DNA of 47,949 bases from Bacteroides caecigallinarum (lineage in GTDB: Bacteria; Bacteroidota; Bacteroidia; Bacteroidales; Bacteroidaceae), in contig NZ_JACJLE010000029.1 of NCBI RefSeq assembly GCF_016901995.1, positions 1 through 47,949 on the forward strand. The letters run 5' to 3'. Every line of letters begins with the position of its first letter. Position 1 is the stretch's first letter. Position numbers and translations under genes: made by a program. Under the pieces are notes generated by a model. That model was not told the DNA's origin. It was given only the letters and a program-made list of their open reading frames with translations, and did no database searches. Positions 43,637 through 47,949 of the stretch are shown one piece after another.

Positions 43637-43810
43637 TTATTTGCCAAATAGAACTTTAAGTAGAGCTTTTCCCAATTTACGCTCCAATCCAGCCTTGGAT
43701 GTTGGTATCCCGGTTTGACGGGCAAATTTCTGTTTAGCCTGTGTTATGCCCAACGCACGTTTCCAAGAAAAACTTACTCCTGGTATTCTTACGATTTTCT
43801 TCTTTGCCAT
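43637..43810 (-). CDS. Small basic protein of unknown function
   Basis: This 57-residue protein has pI well above 10 (MAKKKIVRIPGVSFSWKRAL, then ITQAKQKFARQTGIPTSKAG). It has no signal or membrane segment and no known domain that I recognise. I start at the ATG at 43810 because the sequence from MAKKK looks like a normal protein. An alternative GTG at 43861 overlaps the upstream stop (GTGA) and would add 17 residues of less convincing sequence. It lies 26 bases before the calcium ATPase and after a membrane protein, so it is part of the operon. The charge and size would suit a nucleic-acid-binding or pump-modulating protein; neither is shown. Confidence 0.6.
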   Translation of the reverse strand: MAKKKIVRIPGVSFSWKRALGITQAKQKFARQTGIPTSKAGLERKLGKALLKVLFGK

Positions 43811-43857
43811 ATAATTTTGTTCTGATTTAATCAGTTTGATTGATACAGTCAATGTTT

Positions 43858-44178
43858 TCACAAAACAACCAATATCATAAGTGTAAAAATGATGCAGACA
43901 ATCAATGGAGTGTCAAGCTGTAAACGCTGTCCTAATTGTATTTTTGGAATAAACCCTAAGACGTTTTGTAATCTCATGAATATTCTTTCTGTTATGCCAA
44001 AAGCCTTTTGATATTTAGGGAATAGCTGTTGCTTAAAGGGTGCTATTTTCCAATAGAGTATGAGCATAACTAGAAATATGGCGCATAATAATTTTAGTCC
44101 GATAATCCAATTACCTCTTGTCAACGTACCTAATAAAATTAATGCAATACCAATTAGCAGAGCTATTGATTTTTTCAT
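43858..44178 (-). CDS. Small membrane protein of unknown function
   Basis: This 106-residue protein has two adjacent N-terminal hydrophobic helices (about 5-20 and 25-42), a basic amphipathic middle (PFKQQLFPKYQKAFGITERI), and a C-terminal helix (about 91-106, PLIVCIIFTLMILVVL). No family is recognised. It lies 30 bases after the kinase gene and touches the next small gene, within the triad/calcium-pump operon, so it may anchor or modulate the signalling proteins or the pump at the membrane. Confidence 0.65.
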   Translation of the reverse strand: MKKSIALLIGIALILLGTLTRGNWIIGLKLLCAIFLVMLILYWKIAPFKQQLFPKYQKAFGITERIFMRLQNVLGFIPKIQLGQRLQLDTPLIVCIIFTLMILVVL

Positions 44179-44208
44179 TTTGCTTTATATCTAATGGTTA
44201 TTATCGTT

Positions 44209-45687
44209 CTAATTGTTAACAAGTTGAACGACAATGAGTCGTCCTCCCTGTCCTTTGTCAAGCAATATCTGCCTACCTTCTGTAAGCGGCACATATTCGC
44301 CTATAGCGATAGGCTTCTTTTCCGTAACATCCATCATATCCGGAAGATTGCGATTTATCAGAATCCACTGATTATTGAAGAAGTGAAAGTCTCCAACAGG
44401 TTTTTTATCAGCTTCAGATGTCCGTTCACTTGGAGATACTAAATTATTTGCGTGCCATTTATATAGAGTTTGCTTGTCATATACCATCAAACGATAATTT
44501 TCCGATATGAATTTGCCATGTGAGGGAGCATAATAAAAATTCAATATCGGCAATTGTCCGTGATATGGCTGGCCACAAAACGGGCATTTAGGCTTGGTAG
44601 TGTTATCAAATACAAACCACTTGGCTTCACAATTAGGATTCTGACATGGCTGTACCAAATCGGTTGTCTTGACCAAGGCATCTTCCCATTCCGCTGCACT
44701 CGGACGCTTTGACGGGTCGTGCAAACCTTCTACGAAAGCACGGTCAAACAATTTCTTCAGATACGGACCACAAATAGTATATGGCATCTTTGCCGGGTCG
44801 CCTTGTGGCAACTCGGCAGGGGATAGTTGCTGGGCTTTAACCCTGTTGGACTTGTCTGTTGGATTCTCAATAAACAAGGCTTTTGCCCCCATAGACAATT
44901 CTTCATCACGTCCGCTGTCGTTGACATCATTCACCTTGCCGCCTCTTAATGGATGCCGATTAAGCAGGTACATATATATCAGGACAGCCAATGCATGACG
45001 GTCTGTATAGATACTCGGTAGTTTCCTTTGTTTATCATCTAATGCAAGATGCTTGGTTTCAATGACTTCAGGAGCAATGAAATCTGGCGTACCTATAACC
45101 TCAGGAGGGAATTTGCCCGGAACAACTAAACTGTCATCATCAATGATACACGCACTTCCTGTAATCGGGTCAACCAGTATATTCTTGTAGGACAAATCCG
45201 AATGCGCCAATCCTGCCGCATGGAGTCGTCGGACTGCACGTGCTATCTTGATACACATATGAAGGTTTGTCAGCCAATTCCCTTTTTGGTCAGCAGGCAA
45301 GAATTTGTTACGCAATTTAGCGGAAGCAAACCATTTTCCCTCTTTTTCTTTGCCTTTGAATGGTCCTGATGAGAAGAAGAACCTTTTGTCATAAAATGGC
45401 ATTACGATGCCTGTCTTTCCATTCCATTCTACCATTTTTGTAGGCCATGCAAACAGATTTTTCCAATAATTTCCCTCTGGAGTATCGAAAATCCGCTGGC
45501 GATAGATACCAACAATATTGGTGATACGCTCCCTGTCATTAGCATTGATTGGCTTGCGATAGAAAGCGACAACATAGGTTTTGTCAGGGCTGAAATATAC
45601 ATCCTTAACCCCACCTTGAGCTTTTATTTCATCATAAAACTCAACGATACTTCCGTCATTTGCTGTCAGAGTTATTTTATTTGCCAT
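44209..45687 (-). CDS. Ser/Thr protein kinase of the TerY-P triad, with zinc ribbon
   Basis: This 492-residue cytoplasmic protein has an N-terminal eukaryote-like kinase domain (about 25-345). The catalytic loop is HSDLSYKN (162-169), in place of HRDxxxxN. The metal-binding DFG position reads DDD (183-185) and APE is at 205-207. A long insert rich in Lys/Gly (about 105-135) precedes the core. After the kinase comes a Cys4 zinc ribbon (CQNPNC and CPFCGQ, about 355-380) and a C-terminal beta region. This build, next to a PP2C gene and a vWA gene, matches the TerY-P triad described for tellurite-type stress and defence systems. It begins 12 bases after the PP2C stop. Confidence 0.85.
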   Translation of the reverse strand: MANKITLTANDGSIVEFYDEIKAQGGVKDVYFSPDKTYVVAFYRKPINANDRERITNIVGIYRQRIFDTPEGNYWKNLFAWPTKMVEWNGKTGIVMPFYDKRFFFSSGPFKGKEKEGKWFASAKLRNKFLPADQKGNWLTNLHMCIKIARAVRRLHAAGLAHSDLSYKNILVDPITGSACIIDDDSLVVPGKFPPEVIGTPDFIAPEVIETKHLALDDKQRKLPSIYTDRHALAVLIYMYLLNRHPLRGGKVNDVNDSGRDEELSMGAKALFIENPTDKSNRVKAQQLSPAELPQGDPAKMPYTICGPYLKKLFDRAFVEGLHDPSKRPSAAEWEDALVKTTDLVQPCQNPNCEAKWFVFDNTTKPKCPFCGQPYHGQLPILNFYYAPSHGKFISENYRLMVYDKQTLYKWHANNLVSPSERTSEADKKPVGDFHFFNNQWILINRNLPDMMDVTEKKPIAIGEYVPLTEGRQILLDKGQGGRLIVVQLVNN

Positions 45688-45699
45688 TATGCTTTACTT

Positions 45700-47082
45700 T
45701 TAGTACAATATTGCAATGGTTCTATCGTCATGATTTCCCGGAGACCAAAAGTCCAACCAGTTCAACAGTTGGCTTGCCGCTTCCTCATTATCATCCGTTA
45801 ATTCTACTCCATTCTCTTTGAGGTCAGCCCATAATTCATTCCACTTATCATAAGACTTCAGATTAGCGTCGGTTTCAAACTTGGGATCGCTAACGCCATC
45901 CGTCATAAGGAATAAAGCTGTAAAGTCCGGAACAATCCGGCAATTCATTCTTTGGTAGAATTTATTGGAATCCGAAAATATCTCAGGCATTGTAAGGAAA
46001 CGTGTTTGCCCGGCATATTCCCCCTCATCAGGCATACCGAGCATCATCGCAGTTTCATTATCTTGGTTGTAAAGACATATCGCCCCATCGCCGACCCAGA
46101 ATGAGGCAACAAACCAACCAAAATCATATTTTTTGCAGATAGCCAGTAACAATGTTGTAGAGTATTCCTTGGTCTTGCGACCTTTTTGTTGAGCCTCTGC
46201 CGCTATTGCCTTATGCGCTTTTAAGGCGGCATTACCTACGATTTTGTATATATCCGCACTAATAGCCTTACCTGCCGCTTCCGATTTTTGGTCAAGATGA
46301 TAGAGATTGATGTCATCATCAAAATTTTCAGAATCAGCCAATTGTCCTTTACAATGATCAACTGCTACATTGCAAGCTATTCTTGAACCTTCACGGGAAT
46401 AGGGTGCAGACCCCGCTCCATCGGCCACGGCAATGACATACCAATTCGTTTTTTCGTCATGATACAAACGGAAATCGTCATCACGTGGCTTACCTTCTTG
46501 TGCATGTGAACGGCCTCTTTTGCTTGCAGCCACAATATCTTTTTGGGGAGTTCCATCGGAAAGTGCAGCAACTTTTACATATTCTTTTGCAGCATTATCT
46601 TTCGGATACTCCATATCTTCGGGTACAGGAATATCTTTCCATAAATCCCTTGGGTCTGGATTGATGATAATTTGTAACATACGTTCCAGATAAGGACGCT
46701 CAACAGATAAACCACGATATTTGTATCTTAGCGTGACATCAAAAGTTCCACTTTCTTTGGGAGTTCCACTTATCTTAAAGGATTTGCCATCCTCCTGCTT
46801 TTCAATTTTAAGCCCTTGCACTTCTTCTGTGAGACCGGATAATGTTATGTCAGTCATTTCTTCGCACGGTATTGACACAATCGCATTATACGGCTTTCTG
46901 ATAGACGCATTAGGTATGACGATAGGCAGTTCTTTTACCTTGTTCTCTATCACAACAATTTCATTCATAAGATATTCATTATATTCAGCCCACAGCTTGT
47001 TAGCATAATATTTGATGAAGCCACTCATGCGTTCATCAGATTCTCCATTGCTTAGGAGGTCTATTGCTTTTTCTATGTTCAT
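45700..47082 (-). CDS. PP2C-family Ser/Thr phosphatase with N-terminal Ig-like domain
   Basis: This phosphatase of about 460 residues has a PP2C domain at about 185-455, with RDDDF near 202-206 and VADGAGSAPYSREGS (221-235) holding the metal-binding Asp. SATTLLLA-like TTLLLAI, FWVGDGAICL and LFLMTDGVSD supply the other metal and structural motifs. Ahead of it are a helical segment (1-50) and a beta-rich, Ig/cadherin-like module (about 52-142, SGTPKESGTFDVTLRYKYRG), unusual for a cytoplasmic phosphatase. I start at the ATG at 47082 (MNIEKAID), preceded by GGGGAAGAGG, not at the TTG at 47088. It would reverse the phosphorylation made by the adjacent kinase. It starts 2 bases after the vWA stop. 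Confidence 0.87.
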   Translation of the reverse strand: MNIEKAIDLLSNGESDERMSGFIKYYANKLWAEYNEYLMNEIVVIENKVKELPIVIPNASIRKPYNAIVSIPCEEMTDITLSGLTEEVQGLKIEKQEDGKSFKISGTPKESGTFDVTLRYKYRGLSVERPYLERMLQIIINPDPRDLWKDIPVPEDMEYPKDNAAKEYVKVAALSDGTPQKDIVAASKRGRSHAQEGKPRDDDFRLYHDEKTNWYVIAVADGAGSAPYSREGSRIACNVAVDHCKGQLADSENFDDDINLYHLDQKSEAAGKAISADIYKIVGNAALKAHKAIAAEAQQKGRKTKEYSTTLLLAICKKYDFGWFVASFWVGDGAICLYNQDNETAMMLGMPDEGEYAGQTRFLTMPEIFSDSNKFYQRMNCRIVPDFTALFLMTDGVSDPKFETDANLKSYDKWNELWADLKENGVELTDDNEEAASQLLNWLDFWSPGNHDDRTIAILY

Positions 47083-47084
47083 AA

Positions 47085-47825
47085 TCAACCTCTTCCCCGT
47101 GTTATATCCAAACCACCATCACCAATAGCTCCTAATGAGCCTTCTATTCCACACCACGGACAAGCAGTAGTTTGACCGTCTGAACACATAATGTTGCCAC
47201 ATTCGCATACGACTACGCCGAATTGATTGCCACAACAAGGACAGGTGGGTACTCCTATCAAAGACATGGTGTTGATGTTGCGGTTGGACTTGCCATCGCT
47301 TAATTCTTCATAAGCCTTATCGTCAATTGGATAAGCCCCCACAAGTTTGTAGTCTATACCTTTTACGTCAAGTTGCTCTAAGCCGGGAATTTTACCTATC
47401 CGCTTGGCGTATTTAATAAGGTATTTCTTTTTTGTATTTGAACATTTGCCGAGCAGTACGACAAAGTTCTCATCCACAGTGCAGTCTTTAGTCGTATCCA
47501 CCTTTTCAAGGTCAATTCCCGATGTGGAAGCAAGTTGTATTTCATCAGTTCCCATATCGGTAACAGAAACACTTGTTGACTTGATTGAAGCCGTAACCCA
47601 TTTGAAAAAGGCCTTGAAGGATTGTTCCCCTGTATTATTCAGTCTCAACACATTGTCTGAGATTTTCCCAAGCATTTTAGTATCAGTATTGTCACCGATT
47701 GAGATACATACCAAATTCGCTTTTCTCTTATAATGTGCGTTCCATCGGTTGAAGGCTTGCTGTGGATTGTCGGTTGGCATCCCGTCAGTAAAAAGGAAAA
47801 TGATAGGCTTCCAATCGCCTTTCAT
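47085..47825 (-). CDS. TerY-like vWA protein with TerY_C metal-binding end, 5'-truncated
   Basis: The visible 246 residues start inside a vWA domain: KGDWKPIIFLFTDGMPTD is the middle of the fold. The N-terminal MIDAS strand (DxSxS) that TerY proteins carry about 90 residues earlier is missing. Residues 1-90 finish the vWA fold. About 115-245 match the TerY_C metal-binding domain, with paired Cys motifs CPCC, CEC, C and CPWC near 197-228. The frame is open upstream only to 47876-47878 and has the family-like KTTVEM before KGDW, so coding homology ends near 47836. Without MIDAS it is unlikely to bind metal normally. It heads the triad operon. Confidence 0.8.
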   Translation of the reverse strand: MKGDWKPIIFLFTDGMPTDNPQQAFNRWNAHYKRKANLVCISIGDNTDTKMLGKISDNVLRLNNTGEQSFKAFFKWVTASIKSTSVSVTDMGTDEIQLASTSGIDLEKVDTTKDCTVDENFVVLLGKCSNTKKKYLIKYAKRIGKIPGLEQLDVKGIDYKLVGAYPIDDKAYEELSDGKSNRNINTMSLIGVPTCPCCGNQFGVVVCECGNIMCSDGQTTACPWCGIEGSLGAIGDGGLDITRGRG

Positions 47826-47835
47826 TTCAACAGTT

Positions 47836-47949
47836 GTTTTGGGACAGTAGAAATTTAGTGGGGATAACCATACAACTTAGCAATTCTGAAGAGAAAGAAC
47901 TTTTTATCCGTTACTCCATGCAGATTGGCTCTGAATAGTTTGATTTTAG
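47836..47949 (-). mobile_element. Probable end of an insertion element interrupting the vWA gene
   Basis: At about 47836 the vWA-like sequence stops and unrelated DNA begins (plus strand GTTTTGGGACAGTAG, an IS-end-like start). In it a minus-strand frame from the window edge to 47855 reads IKLFRANLHGVTDKKFFLFR and ends AKLYGYPH, like a protein C-terminus 20 bases from an element end. The family is not identified, and the other end is outside the window. Confidence 0.4.

Noticed and set aside
44209..47825. Calling the triad a full tellurite resistance (ter) operon
   Set aside because: No TerB, TerC, TerD or TerZ-like gene is in the window; only the TerY-P triad is supported.

Overview
The window comes from a gut-type Bacteroidota chromosome, most like Bacteroides or Phocaeicola. 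The evidence is SusC/SusD pairs, a Bacteroidota-type ECF sigma/FecR pair, GH92/GH97/GH127 enzymes, promoters with a TAnnTTTG -7 box, and few Shine-Dalgarno sites. I could not run any search, so the genus is not fixed. There are no rRNA genes, no intact tRNA gene and no CRISPR array.

Layout. (1) 1-1340: a decayed IS4-type transposase. (2) 1499-18140: a polysaccharide utilization locus (PUL) on the + strand: GntR/UTRA regulator, ECF sigma factor, FecR anti-sigma factor, SusC with an N-terminal STN signalling domain, SusD, then four secreted enzymes (a DUF5696-like putative glycosidase, GH92, GH97, GH92). Sigma/anti-sigma/STN control with two GH92 alpha-mannosidases suggests a host-type mannose-containing glycan. 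A frameshifted remnant of another secreted protein follows. (3) 18810-26856: core genes: MATE transporter (-), glycyl-tRNA synthetase, FKBP lipoprotein, MetA, U32 protein (all +), RmuC (-). (4) 26876-32292: a minus-strand operon: ABC ATPase, membrane protein, YtrA-type GntR repressor, DUF2807 protein, TonB-dependent receptor, with a clear operator in front. (5) 32563-36364: a GH127/GH146-type arabinofuranosidase and a class II Fic protein with a palindromic operator.

(6) From about 36600 to the right edge the DNA looks accessory. It opens with a copy of a tRNA 3' end next to a minus-strand terminator, as at the edge of an element integrated at a tRNA gene. It then holds an AlbA_2/Schlafen-type ATP-binding protein, a reverse transcriptase resembling the Abi/DRT defence lineage, a non-coding stretch with a striking array of hairpins, and a minus-strand operon. 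That operon encodes a vWA protein with a TerY_C metal-binding end, a PP2C phosphatase, a Ser/Thr-type kinase (the TerY-P triad), two small proteins and a PMCA-type calcium ATPase. The vWA gene has lost its 5' end at a probable mobile-element junction at the right edge.

The best candidates for something undescribed are the RT with the structured RNA-like region upstream of it on the same strand, and the TerY-P triad joined to a calcium pump.
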